Source of the DNA: Thermomucor indicae-seudaticae | Taxonomy: Eukaryota > Mucoromycota > Mucoromycetes > Mucorales > Lichtheimiaceae | DNA length: 19,149 nt | Direction of reading: 5' to 3' | NCBI GenBank assembly: GCA_000787465.1 | Contig: JSYX01000651.1 | Coordinates: forward strand, 1-19,149 | Part shown: piece by piece, positions 8,901 to 17,451 of the stretch | How positions within the stretch are numbered: the stretch's first letter is position 1 | How the letters are laid out: each line of letters opens with the position of its first letter | Notes under the pieces: model-generated | Databases searched by the model: none | Seen by the model: only the letters and a program-made list of their open reading frames with translations | Told to the model about the DNA's origin: nothing | Program-made: the position numbers and the translations under genes

Positions 8901-11003
8901 GAGCATCACAAGCAGCCTTGTACCTGTATTCAAAAAGTCAGACGCAGGATACCCTTTTTGGGGATGGCGCAGCCGTACATACGCAGTGCCATTTAACCGA
9001 GTCTCGTGAGCACCAACAATCTTGTAAAGCTCCTTGTTTGCATACAAGTGATGCTCCAGCGGCACGGGTCTCTTTGAAGTACTGATGACGTAGATATCTT
9101 TCTTTTTTGTTCGACTGCAAAGTATACCAAGTAAGCCAAGTATTTTCCAACTTGCAAGTTACTTGCAGTAAGTTACCCAACCCAGTCCGCAAACTCTTTA
9201 GTGTTCGGCACCGTTGCTGAAAGCAGAATAATATTGACGTGAGCAGGTAACATGATAATCACTTCTTCCCAGACAACACCGCGCTATACACAGAATAAGT
9301 CCCTTTAGCTCGTCGTCTTCAGAACCGTATACTTACTTCCAAGTCATTCACATAGTGGACTTCATCAAAAATAACAAACTCAACGTCCCGAATAAGATCT
9401 GCACCTCGATACAGCATACTGCGCAAAATCTCGGTCGTCATAATCAAACAGCTCGCTTCCGGTCGTATCTGGACATCTCCCGTCAGAATACCAACGTCGT
9501 CACCGAACGTGTGTCGAAAATCGCGAAACTTTTGATTGGATAGTGCCTTGATGGGAGAAGTGTAGATGGCTCTTTATGCAGAAAATTAGGAGCACACACA
9601 CAAAAGCCCAATGAGCTCTCTTCACTTACTTTGTCATGTGCTTGGATGCTAGTGCAATAGCATAATCAGCAACCACAGTTTTACCGGCTGACGTGTGAGC
9701 TGCCACGAACACCGAGTCTCCCATTTCCAAGTGATAGACAGCATGCTTTTGAAAAGTGTCCAACTCGAAAGGAAACTACATATACATGTCAATCAATACC
9801 GCAAGCCGGAGGATGTCTGCTCTCTCTAACTAACCTGCTTTGCCATTTCTGGAACCAGTTCATGAAAGTTATCCATAGGTTCATTCACATTGATTTCATG
9901 CGCCCAGTCGCGCCTTCGGTGGGCATCGCTGACAGGCTTCAGTTTCGGTACGGCGTCGACAACTGTCGTTGTTCGGGGGGTCTGAGCGGGCAAAAGAGAA
10001 TCTACCTCGTTCACTTCTAAAATCGTTATTAGTAACGAAAAAAGGTGGAGAAAAGCGATTTGTGCTTGCCTTCTGTGGTTTCTGTTGGCTTTTCTTGTGC
10101 AGGAGCCTAAGCGAATGAGTTATTACCATTCATGCCTTGGTCTAGTGTTTAATGCCCAAAGCTACCTCTTTCTCTGGTTGTGCCTCAGTTGTCTTGACCT
10201 GTAAAAAGTCAAAATCTTCATGTACCGTAGGCTTAATCATGTCTTCAATGTTAAACACCGTTGATCCTTCTTTTAGAGGCTTTTCCTCTGTGGCCTTGTT
10301 CGCTGACATACATGACAGAGCATGCCTTGAGTTTTCTGCAACTGCCTTCCTGTCATTTTTGTGCTTACCTTCAAAGACTAGACCTCGATCCAGTCCTGGC
10401 GCAGCAACTGCCATATCTATAGTAATGAATGGGGAGTTGGTTTACTAGACCTCTTCGCTTAAGCCATAACCGACCTTCTTCTTTAAGGAAATCTAGATCC
10501 AAACGGAGCCCTCCTGACTGTTCATCATCCGCATCCATCGCACTAGTAGCAGCATCCAATCCTCCGGGCGCAAACGGAAACTGGGACGCATGGCCACGCA
10601 CAAAATCCTTTATGGAGCCAAACGGACGGGCCATACTGGTCGAATTGGTCGTGGAAATATTAGGATCGTGCACAATGGATTCTCGGTAACCCACAATATC
10701 CCCATCATAACCACGTCGGGCTACTTGAACCGTTGTTCGAGGCTTTGACGATGCTGCATGCGTGAAACTGGCAAAGTCAGGAGTCTCTGTCCAGTGCCTA
10801 TATTACGCTTCTTTCTTAGTGGATCAAATCAATCGGGCGCACGCCCAGACTAGCGCTTACTCTTGACATTGAGACAGCCATGGTTTAGGAAATGTCGGTT
10901 GAGGTGTTAAAAACTCGGATTCCAACTCCCGTTTAATGTCTTCCTTGGAAGGTTTGCTGAAAAATGGCGACGATTGCTGCTGTTTGACCCATTTATTAGC
11001 CAT
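5953..11003 (-). CDS. Ski2 DExH-box RNA helicase of the SKI complex
   Basis: ATP-driven 3'-5' RNA helicase that, with Ski3 and Ski8, feeds mRNA to the cytoplasmic exosome. Exons in coding order: 11003-10861, 10797-10475, 10416-10369, 10302-10166, 10106-10070, 10016-9835, 9775-9630, 9571-9337, 9283-9177, 9114-8983, 8923-8476, 8419-8354, 8292-8211, 8155-8061, 7986-7609, 7543-7399, 7348-7230, 7165-7069, 7012-6879, 6818-6345, 6287-6248, 6177-6029, 5961-5953; 1241 aa, close to known Ski2 proteins. Seen: N-terminal FPFAPGGLD and AAPGLDRGL blocks; Walker A AHTSAGKT (316-323); DEVH (408-411); SAT (439-441); an Arg/Gly-rich insert between the RecA lobes; [10 protein letters not shown] (700-709); the insertion (arch) region after [12 protein letters not shown]; and a DSHCT end with [14 protein letters not shown], closing in [12 protein letters not shown]. 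Two introns have GC donors. The 10417-10474 donor is the least certain junction. FPFAPGGLD and the C-terminus favour Ski2 over Mtr4. Confidence 0.95.
7013..7068 (-). other. GC-AG intron in SKI2
   Basis: The exon ends GAG AAA G and the intron opens GCAAGT, ending in CGCAG. Splicing at the GC donor gives [10 protein letters not shown] in frame. The overlapping GT four bases further in leads to a frame with an early stop. The exon-intron junction AAAG|GCAAGT matches the strong consensus known for the GC-AG class of U2 introns. Length is 56 nt. Confidence 0.8.
10017..10069 (-). other. GC-AG intron in the SKI2 N-terminal region
   Basis: The exon 10106-10070 (37 nt) ends ACA GAA G and the intron opens GCAAGC, ending in TTTTAG. 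No GT donor that keeps the frame exists nearby; the only GT inside the intron is too close to the acceptor. Skipping the small exon also breaks the frame. The flanking protein here is poorly conserved, so support comes from reading frame and donor consensus only. Confidence 0.65.
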
Positions 11004-11296
11004 GCACAGTAAATGCGCGTTACTGATATACTACTTTGGCGTTGCTGTTTCGCAGAATGGCAAAGATCCCGTCAAGATTTTCTGTGGACACTATATGCGT
11101 GCTTTACATTAAAACAAGCACTATACGACTCTCTTGTCTCTTCCTTTTTTCTTTACATTGATTGCTCATGAAGGAAACCAAAAAATGTTTTTATTCTAGT
11201 TGTATTCGAAGCGGTGTTGTAAGTGGGTCTGGAAAAGACCAATTTCCACAGCATAGAATATATATAGAGACAAGAATACGATTACGGCAGGGTTTA
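11004..11296. other. Intergenic region between trehalose phosphorylase 3' end and SKI2 5' end
   Basis: This 293-bp stretch separates two genes both read on the minus strand. It should contain the 3' UTR of the trehalose phosphorylase gene and the promoter of SKI2. A TATATATAG run lies near 11258-11266. No coding region is supported; the 77-codon forward frame across 11162-11395 overlaps the trehalose phosphorylase last exon and is a shadow. Confidence 0.5.
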
Positions 11297-13935
11297 TCAA
11301 GGGTTGTAATTATAATGTTTTCTCCAGAGATCAGACACTTTACAGTTATTGCCAACGCCAGAATTGCGCTTGAAGGTCATTTCTTCGTCCGATAAGCCTT
11401 GGCTGGCTGCCTTCAGACTAACTTCGTTTGTGAGCTCGGTAAACAGGTACAACCAACCAATGAGATTCCAGACTGTAAAGAATTCTTCTGTAACGAGTTC
11501 TTTGGCCTTTGTTCCCATGCGTGAGCATAACTCTTCGTTTGTAAAGAGTTGGTAGAGGCGGTTGGCAACGGCTTCCACGTCACCGACCGGTTCTAAAAAC
11601 CCATTAAGGTCGCGTTCTATCTGGAGTGGAATGCCGCCAGCTTCATAAGCTACTACCGGTATTCCTGTAATTTGTTTTTCAGCCGAAGTTCTCGTTTAGC
11701 CCAAAAGACATTAGAAAGAAAAAAGAGCTGAAGGAGCACTTGCCTTTATGCAATGCTTCGGTTACTTTGACCTCAAAGCCCTCACGATGTGACAGTTGCA
11801 GAGCGACCTTGGCTTTGCTGAGTATAAGATCTAGAAGTTGGTCAGAAGGCGGTAGTCTTGCTACAACGATATCCATGGCAATTGCGGCATACGCTTCTTC
11901 CCTCAAAGTGGTATGGGTTTGCTCATAAATGACAGTGCCATCCGGATCATCAACGCTTCCGTGACCACCTTCCAGATACGATCAGTCTGTCGAAGTATAA
12001 AATTATCGCTCTGACAACTTACAGATCACGAGCTGTGGAATATCCATATCATCCATATTTTCGGCGGCCAGCTTAAGGCGCAATCTGCGATAAGATTCAA
12101 GTACATCGGGTATGCCTCCATAGACAAATTAATCCATGAGTCATGGTATCGAATACAACCAAAAGATGGCGGACTTCAAATCAGCTCACCTTTGGATGGA
12201 TCAAAGCGTGCAACTTGGACAATGTAAGGTCGAGTCCAGTCTACCTCGTTGGCACCTTGGTCAATGCAGATGCGGTTAAAGACGGATTGATAGTATTTGA
12301 TAGACCAGTTATCCAAAGGCTTGTTGAGACCATCTAATATGTCCGTGGTGGCTGGCATCAAGACAACGTTGCGGCGCGGCACACAATCGGGAATAAAATT
12401 ATCCATCGGATGTGCGATAAACAGATCTGCATCTTTTATGAATTGCCACAGGAACCTATTTTTGAAGTCATATCAGTAAACAATGTTTCGGCGTCGGTGA
12501 CCCTGAAGATCCGCATTACTGACCTCCAGGTTTCGGCCTGAGGACCGTCTGGGTAATCCCGAATCAAGTCTGCCCTCATCTCAATATGCGATCGGAAAAT
12601 GATGCGTGCTTTTGGATTATGCTTCTTGATATGTGGAATAATGCCCGCCACTAGATGATGGTTTAAATAAACTGTCTCGCAAAAAGGAAAAAAAAAAGAA
12701 ATAGAGAGAATATGGATAATGTAGCTTACGTTGTGGGTCATCAATTACAATGACATTGGATGATGCAATGGGCCCTTTGGGTCCTAGCCAGAACCGTTCA
12801 ATGTTCTCGTTGGACCAATCAATAAAGGTTTGCTTGTCGTGATCGTTTAGCCGAACATACGGGGGTGCTACGCCTTGTAACACATTGTGGAATTTGCGCT
12901 TTGTGATGTCAAACACCTCTGGCTTAGGACGAGCCACAAACCCTAACCAAATAAGTCAATGACGATCGATACTAGGACGGACGCACGGACCACTTACAAT
13001 GAACGTCCAAATCAATAAGATGGCACAAACGAAGAAGAGCGTGGCGCATCAAAGCCACTAAATGAATCGTCAGTCAAGTTCAACCATCTCTCCCTTGTAC
13101 ATTGGTTCATTACCTCCTCCGCCTTGGGGTGTAGAGTTGAAATAGGTCACTCGTAACTTGCGCTCTTTGAACTTCCGCGCCAGTTCCATCAAGACGCGCC
13201 ATGTATCGGGTTTCACCGTAGCCTGATAGTCGACTTCGTCGGCCAGATGGATCATGCCGTTAAAGTCCACTGGTGGACCCCAAAGCTGTTGTTAGTCGCA
13301 CACACACAGAGACAAAATCCAACCCGCCGAGACTAACTGACCCTCTACTTCATGTCTATAACCAACGCAAACGCGCGGAATATTGCCGGGGTACTGAGGT
13401 GACAGCCTAATTGCCGGCGGAGGAAAAGTTCAGCTCAGTGCAATTGACAACAATTTTTCAGCACGTACCACATGACTGCCTTGCGCACAGCCGCGCTTGC
13501 GCGTTCATCAATCGTCTCACCATGCGTCCTGACACGCAATGGGACTGCATCTAGTTCTCTCCAAAAGGCACTGCCAATGGAATGCTTTGGTCTATCCTTG
13601 ATAGACATTTTCTTGAACACATCATAAATCGTGGTCGAACACGCAACTAGTTGTACTTTATAGTGCTGCGACATTGCATACAGCTTGATGGTCTCCAACA
13701 GCTTTCTCATGCCATCTAGATAACATTGGGACAGTTCTTGGTTCTTGTCCACCGCAATCTCGCCACAGTAATAGTCGGTCGTGTAAGTGCCGTCGTGAAC
13801 CGAGATGGCGTATTGGCCCTTTCTCTCGTCCACATCGATTTCGATATCTAGACCGAGGTAAACTGCTTGCGGTATATAGTATTGGGAGAACCGCCGAGAC
13901 GTTGGCGCAACAGGGACGTCTGGGATTGGCGGCAT
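11297..13935 (-). CDS. Retaining trehalose phosphorylase / trehalose synthase (CCG-9 type, GT4)
   Basis: Reversible phosphorolysis of trehalose to glucose and alpha-glucose-1-phosphate (EC 2.4.1.231 by family; direction in vivo unknown), presumably cytosolic. Exons in coding order: 13935-13469, 13406-13342, 13269-13114, 13057-12998, 12942-12730, 12671-12524, 12455-12190, 12115-12023, 11968-11744, 11664-11297; 686 aa, near the size of fungal relatives. Seen: a fungal-type N-terminal domain with a VDERKGQY stretch; VGYRHEVEVDFNG; NSTPQGGGVALMRHALL, the donor-side glycine loop; DLDVHWFVARPKPEVF; FRSHIEMRADL; FLWQFIKDADLFIAHP; and the GT-B C-terminal lobe with QVARFDPSKGIPDV, VICGHGSVDDPD and the EX7E motif Glu552/Glu560 in REGFEVKVTEAL. 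The acceptor at 13270 is the one that joins RHEVE to VDFNG in frame. The last intron has a GC donor. It starts 488 bp from the divergent methyltransferase gene. Trehalose handling suggests stress or spore roles (inference). Confidence 0.93.
11665..11743 (-). other. GC-AG intron in the trehalose phosphorylase gene
   Basis: The exon ends CAT AAA G and the intron opens GCAAGT, ending in TTACAG. GC splicing yields TEALHK-GIPVVAYEAGG, the conserved block after the EX7E motif. The overlapping GT four bases downstream would shift the frame and reach a stop within eight codons of the next exon. At 79 nt, it is tied for the longest intron in the window with SEC24 intron 3055-3133. Confidence 0.85.
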
Positions 13936-14033
13936 ATCGAAAACAGAAGAGACACAGCAAGGATGATACCCAAGGAATGTGGAAAGAAGAAAAGAAAAAC
14001 AGAAGGGAGCCTTGGCACCACACTGAAACCCCA

Positions 14034-14041
14034 GTTTTATA
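14034..14041 (-). promoter_or_regulatory. TATA-like box TATAAAAC upstream of trehalose phosphorylase
   Basis: The minus strand reads TATAAAAC about 100 bases upstream of the trehalose phosphorylase ATG at 13935. Position and orientation fit a TATA element, but transcription start is not known. Confidence 0.35.
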
Positions 14042-14231
14042 CCTACATTGCCGCAGTTTTAGTCTATTATGCGTATGATTCATTGCGAGAACCATGTTTT
14101 TTACTCGGAACTGCGTTCGGCAATTCCTTTCACAGAAAAGGTCATACAAGTTGACTACGGCGACTATCAGCCCCGTTGAGAGATCCCCGAGTTTCCCAGG
14201 CAGCAGCACCTTTTTTGCTTTAAAAGATATG

Positions 14232-14241
14232 ACGTATACGT
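14232..14241. promoter_or_regulatory. Perfect 10-bp palindrome ACGTATACGT, overlapping a TGACGTAT site
   Basis: ACGTATACGT is self-complementary and sits near the middle of the divergent promoter. It overlaps TGACGTAT (14230-14237), which resembles an ATF/CREB-type bZIP half-palindrome. A dimeric regulator acting on both genes is possible; there is no direct evidence. Confidence 0.25.
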
Positions 14242-14423
14242 TCTCTAAAAATGTTCTCTTCCACAAGGAATAGTATTCTATTGTACAAGTGGCTGCGGAT
14301 GGCTTACTGCTGAGTTGAACAGGGATCGATGGATTCATAAGTGTGCAAGAACAAGGGTGATCGAGAAGCATCATATCTTTCTCTTCTTTTTCCATTTCCT
14401 TTATTCTTCCTTGTCTTTTCTTA

Positions 14424-15879
14424 ATGGGAAATATACAATCGATACATCGAAAACGTCGACGTCGACCTAAAAGTGTAGTTCCGGGCGACATTCAAAATCA
14501 TGCATCTGGTTTGCGTCGCGCCTTTACCAGGCATCAAAAACGGGGTTCGGAACAAGAACAAAGACCGGATGACACATCCTCGTCAACACCCAAGCCGGTA
14601 GCAGTTGACCCAAACGTTTATATCAAGGGACGGCGATACCAAAACATCACTCCGAAATACTATATGCCGAACGACGAACAAGAACAGGACAGGCTGACAA
14701 ACTTGGTAGCCAAACAACTATCTAGAAGACGCACTGCTTTTAACAGACCATTTTATGTTAGCATTTTGTATTGAGACACTGTTTCAACGGCAATTATTCA
14801 GCACCCGTTGGAGATATCCTGAAACAACGACCTGCAAGTAATAATCTGTTATTGCAGCCCAGTACATCATCGTCTGAAGACCGTTTTACAAGCAACACGC
14901 AACCTCGTGTGCTGGACATTGCTTGTGGCACCGGCATCTGGATGCTTGAGATGGCATCCGAGTTTCCTCAGGCCCAGTTTTTCGGTATCGACCTATCCGT
15001 CATGTACCCGACGACCATTCATCCACCCAATACACATTTTTCGCAAGGCAACGTACTCGAGGGATTGCCGTTTGCCGATGGTTACTTCGATTATGTACAC
15101 CTGGCTTATGTCTACAATTGCTTCTCAAAAAAGGATCGTCAGGTAAAAGAGAAAATGATCTTTTGGAAATGGGAGTTGCTTGACGCCGTCATCTAGTTTT
15201 TGCTGACCGAAGTACGACGGGTCCTGAAACCTGGCGGGTACTTGGAATGTCGCGATGTGGATCCTATCATACGCAAAGCGGGTCCTAGGGGTCATGAGCT
15301 ACTAAAGCCATGTAAGTTTGCTCATAAAGTAACTGACCAATATGCTGATTTATGCCATTAGTTATTGACAAAATGGACCGGCATTGTGATGTGGATGTGA
15401 CATGGACCAGTCAAATGGCATCCAGTTTACAAGACATTGCAGGCTTGACTGATATTCATCAGCAAACGATTTCCCTTAACTTTGTATCCAGCAGCCCTGT
15501 TTCGGATATCTTTAACGCCGCTTTTCAAGCCGAAGTCGAGAATTATCGACGGTTCTACACAGAAGCTTATCCAATGACAGACGAGCAGTTTACGGAAGCG
15601 AAGCTGGCGCTTTTTGAGGAATGTGCAAGGAATCGGGCATACCTCAATTACACCATGTGTTGGGGTCGCAAACAGGTCTTTGATGTTGTTGCCAATACGA
15701 CGAGTGATGGACAGCAGCACCTCTTCTCCTCCTCGTCCTCCTCCGGCGGGCCGCCTGCTGTATTGCCCGAACGTTCTAGAAGAAAAACAGACGAGATTAT
15801 CAGCGCACATGAAGAGGAACGAAGGAAAAAGGAAAAAACAACAGATATATATCAGTTCGCCCATGGCTATACCGAATAA
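14424..15879 (+). CDS. SAM-dependent class I methyltransferase with predicted N-myristoylation signal
   Basis: Exons: 14424-14705, 14762-15142, 15197-15311, 15362-15879, giving 431 aa. Seen: MGNIQS at the start (Gly2, Ser6) followed at once by a basic run (HRKRRRRPK), a myristate-plus-polybasic arrangement typical of membrane-tethered proteins. HFVLRHCFNGNYSAPV precedes the Rossmann fold. Motif I is VLDIACGTGIW (144-154), with a later acidic strand end FFGIDLS, then FDYVHLAY and the post-motif EVRRVLKPGGYLECRDVD. The C-terminus has a Ser run, a charged helix (EEERRKKEK) and ends DIYQFAHGYTE. The donor at 14706 is chosen because DRLTNL-HFVLRH then joins in frame; reading through gives a stop. 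The substrate is unknown; fungal relatives include LaeA/UMTA-like enzymes. The methyltransferase fold is sure; myristoylation is predicted only. Confidence 0.9.
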
Positions 15880-16320
15880 CCGATTCGAAAGGAACAAGAA
15901 AAGAGAAATACCCGCTGTCATTAGACTTTGTAAAAACAAAAGACACCCTTAGTATAGAAAAAAAAAACTCGTCTTTGTACATACGAAAAGACAAGACAGT
16001 GTTTCCCGGATTACAGTGCTAAAAGAAGCCATTCCCTGCATAACTTGGCTGATCGTGTTCTCTTATCGCGTTCCGTCAATTTGAGAAAATGTCAACAGTG
16101 CAATCTGATGCACCCCGACACTGAGAGACTCACTCAATGCTTCCCGACTTCGGCTCATAGCTATTATACTCAGACAGGACGCGCATTTCATCAGAAGCAG
16201 CAACTTCTGAACGCATCGCTATATACATGACACTGGATTGAAAGCTGTATGATGGCTGCACACGATCCGATGCGCCAGTTGATGGCGATTTCTTTATTCC
16301 TCTACAAAGTTAATTATCAG
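15880..16320. other. Gene-free 3' flank of the methyltransferase gene
   Basis: This stretch holds the methyltransferase 3' UTR and an A-run at about 15958-15967. Short frames (for example 16045-16230) have no recognisable domain. I see no RNA gene or repeat here. Confidence 0.5.
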
Positions 16321-16321
16321 A

Positions 16322-16434
16322 CTAGCGTTCTGCCCTCGCTTCGTTTCGGGGAACGCTAAACGGGGCCTCCGGCAACTGATTTGGCGATGGGCATCATCGG
16401 GGTGAAAGCTTTGAAAAGCGTAGGGCAGCGCTAG
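16322..16434. repeat. GC-rich fold-back element A
   Basis: The left arm CTAGCG-TT-CTGCCCT (16322-16336) pairs with the right arm AGGGCAG-CGCTAG (16422-16434): 13 base pairs interrupted only by a 2-base bulge. The interior is GC-rich with CTTCGTTTCGGGG near 16340. The pairing and base composition stand out from the flanks. It may be a MITE-like or GC-cluster type element. Confidence 0.5.
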
Positions 16435-16464
16435 GTGGGCCAAACTATTGGAAAACTACCTTCT

Positions 16465-16556
16465 TATTCCGCCGTACGCTTCGCTTGGGGCCTGACGACC
16501 CAAACGCCCTACCTCCGCCTTCGCTACGGGGACCGTAGGGCCCCTAGGTGGGAATA
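16465..16556. repeat. GC-rich fold-back element B, related to element A
   Basis: Outer arms TATTCC/GGAATA and inner arms GCCCTAC (16506-16512)/GTAGGGC (16535-16541) enclose CTTCGCTACGGGG. The order GCCCT, CTTCGYTWCGGGG, CGTAGGGC, CTAGGTGGG is shared with element A, which carries about 64 extra bases in the middle. A third CTTCGCTTGGGG copy lies near 16479. Related sequence in direct orientation suggests two copies of one mobile or hairpin-forming unit. Confidence 0.4.
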
Positions 16557-17325
16557 GAGATTGCAAATATGAGCGTCGAGTATGATGGTAGCCCTTAGGA
16601 GATGCATATTGTGTCTCGTGTCCGAGAAAGACATACAGCAAAACAAACTCTATATATCAAGGCATCACAGTTGATGTAAAAGTATTGTACACGCATTGCG
16701 GGGGCCCCACGGTCCATGTGCTGCCCCATGGGCGGCTTCAAATGCTAAGAACCCTGACCCGGTAACCCATGAGCCTATAAGTGAATCAATCAAAACGCAA
16801 GGGTTTTGAGTATCGCGATACCCACTAAACAGTGATTAGAAAGCATATCTGGCTTCACTGGTCAACAATATTGTGCATGATCTGGCTCCAATGACGCATG
16901 CATCAGTTATTCATGCTGATTATCATAGACCATTCATGTGGCCAAGAATCATTGTAAACCAATTCATTTGCTCCGTTATAACCACAACCGTTGCGTGTAA
17001 AGCATCAGTAACAGCACACCTTGTCCTCCATGGAAAACTTAGAAACCGTTCTCCGTATGATTATACACACTTCACGTAAGTATGACAAATTCATCGATAA
17101 CGTATGGTACATTCTGCATTGTAAGTCGGTAACACATGTCAGGCGCATCTGCATAATCATCAGCTATGGTTCTTCAATGATAACGTCAACCCAATGACTA
17201 TCAAGGCTGAAAGGCAATAGTCGGATTCTGCGATATAGGGTTTTATCGTAACAATCCTATTCGAACCAGTCATTGGCATAGCTCAACATGTCTATAATGT
17301 TTGTAGACCCTTCCATACACAGAAA
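16557..17325. other. Gene-free, unclassified sequence
   Basis: No intact gene is seen. The longest forward frame (16873-17079, 68 codons) includes LRNRSP, which recalls the Ty1/copia integrase region, but the fit is too weak to call. The CCCATGGG and GGGGCCCC palindromes near 16700-16735 are short. The region is probably decayed repeat DNA. Confidence 0.4.
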
Positions 17326-17451
17326 CAGGTATCTCACCTCAAGGTGAGTGGACATGCGACATGGCAATACCTAGTTGGTAGCCATCCACAACGGCAAGGC
17401 TGGATACTGTGGAACACCGAATTGGAGACCATTAAGGTCTTGACCTACTGA
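17326..17451 (+). pseudogene. Possible fragment of a Ty1/copia retrotransposon polyprotein
   Basis: One forward frame reads HLKVSG, then YLVGSHPQRQGWILWNTE and ETIKVL before a stop at 17449. This recalls the conserved copia stretch after the integrase core (a HLKVFG-type block, then a VGY..QKGYR.WNP-type block), with the roughly 20 residues usually between the blocks missing. No intact integrase or reverse transcriptase frame surrounds it. If real, it is a heavily decayed relic. The match is by eye only. Confidence 0.3.

Larger units (their letters stand above)
13936..14423. promoter_or_regulatory. Divergent promoter region, trehalose phosphorylase and methyltransferase
   Basis: These 488 bp separate two divergently read start codons and must hold both 5' UTRs and promoters. 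Pyrimidine-rich runs lie just before each ATG on its own strand: TTCTTTTCTTCTTTCC read on the minus strand near 13980-13996, and a TC-rich stretch at 14377-14420 on the plus strand. A TATA-like box and a 10-bp palindrome are listed separately. Long open frames here (minus 13658-14491, plus 13867-14154) have no recognisable domain. I saw no CCCCT/AGGGG stress element. Confidence 0.6.

Noticed and set aside
11258..11266. TATATATAG as the SKI2 TATA box
   Set aside because: It is about 255 bp upstream of the SKI2 ATG and just beyond the trehalose phosphorylase stop, so it is at least as likely to be part of that gene's 3' UTR.
13658..14491. 277-codon minus-strand open frame
   Set aside because: It overlaps the trehalose phosphorylase first exon in another frame and runs across the divergent promoter into the methyltransferase start. 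It has no recognisable domain, and the overlapping frame with clear homology is the real gene.
16045..16230. Short frame with CQQC
   Set aside because: It has no ATG start, and the Cys pair in a 61-codon frame has no family context; likely chance.
16873..17079. LRNRSP-containing frame as copia integrase
   Set aside because: The match is six residues, and its distance to the next copia-like block is far larger than in real elements.
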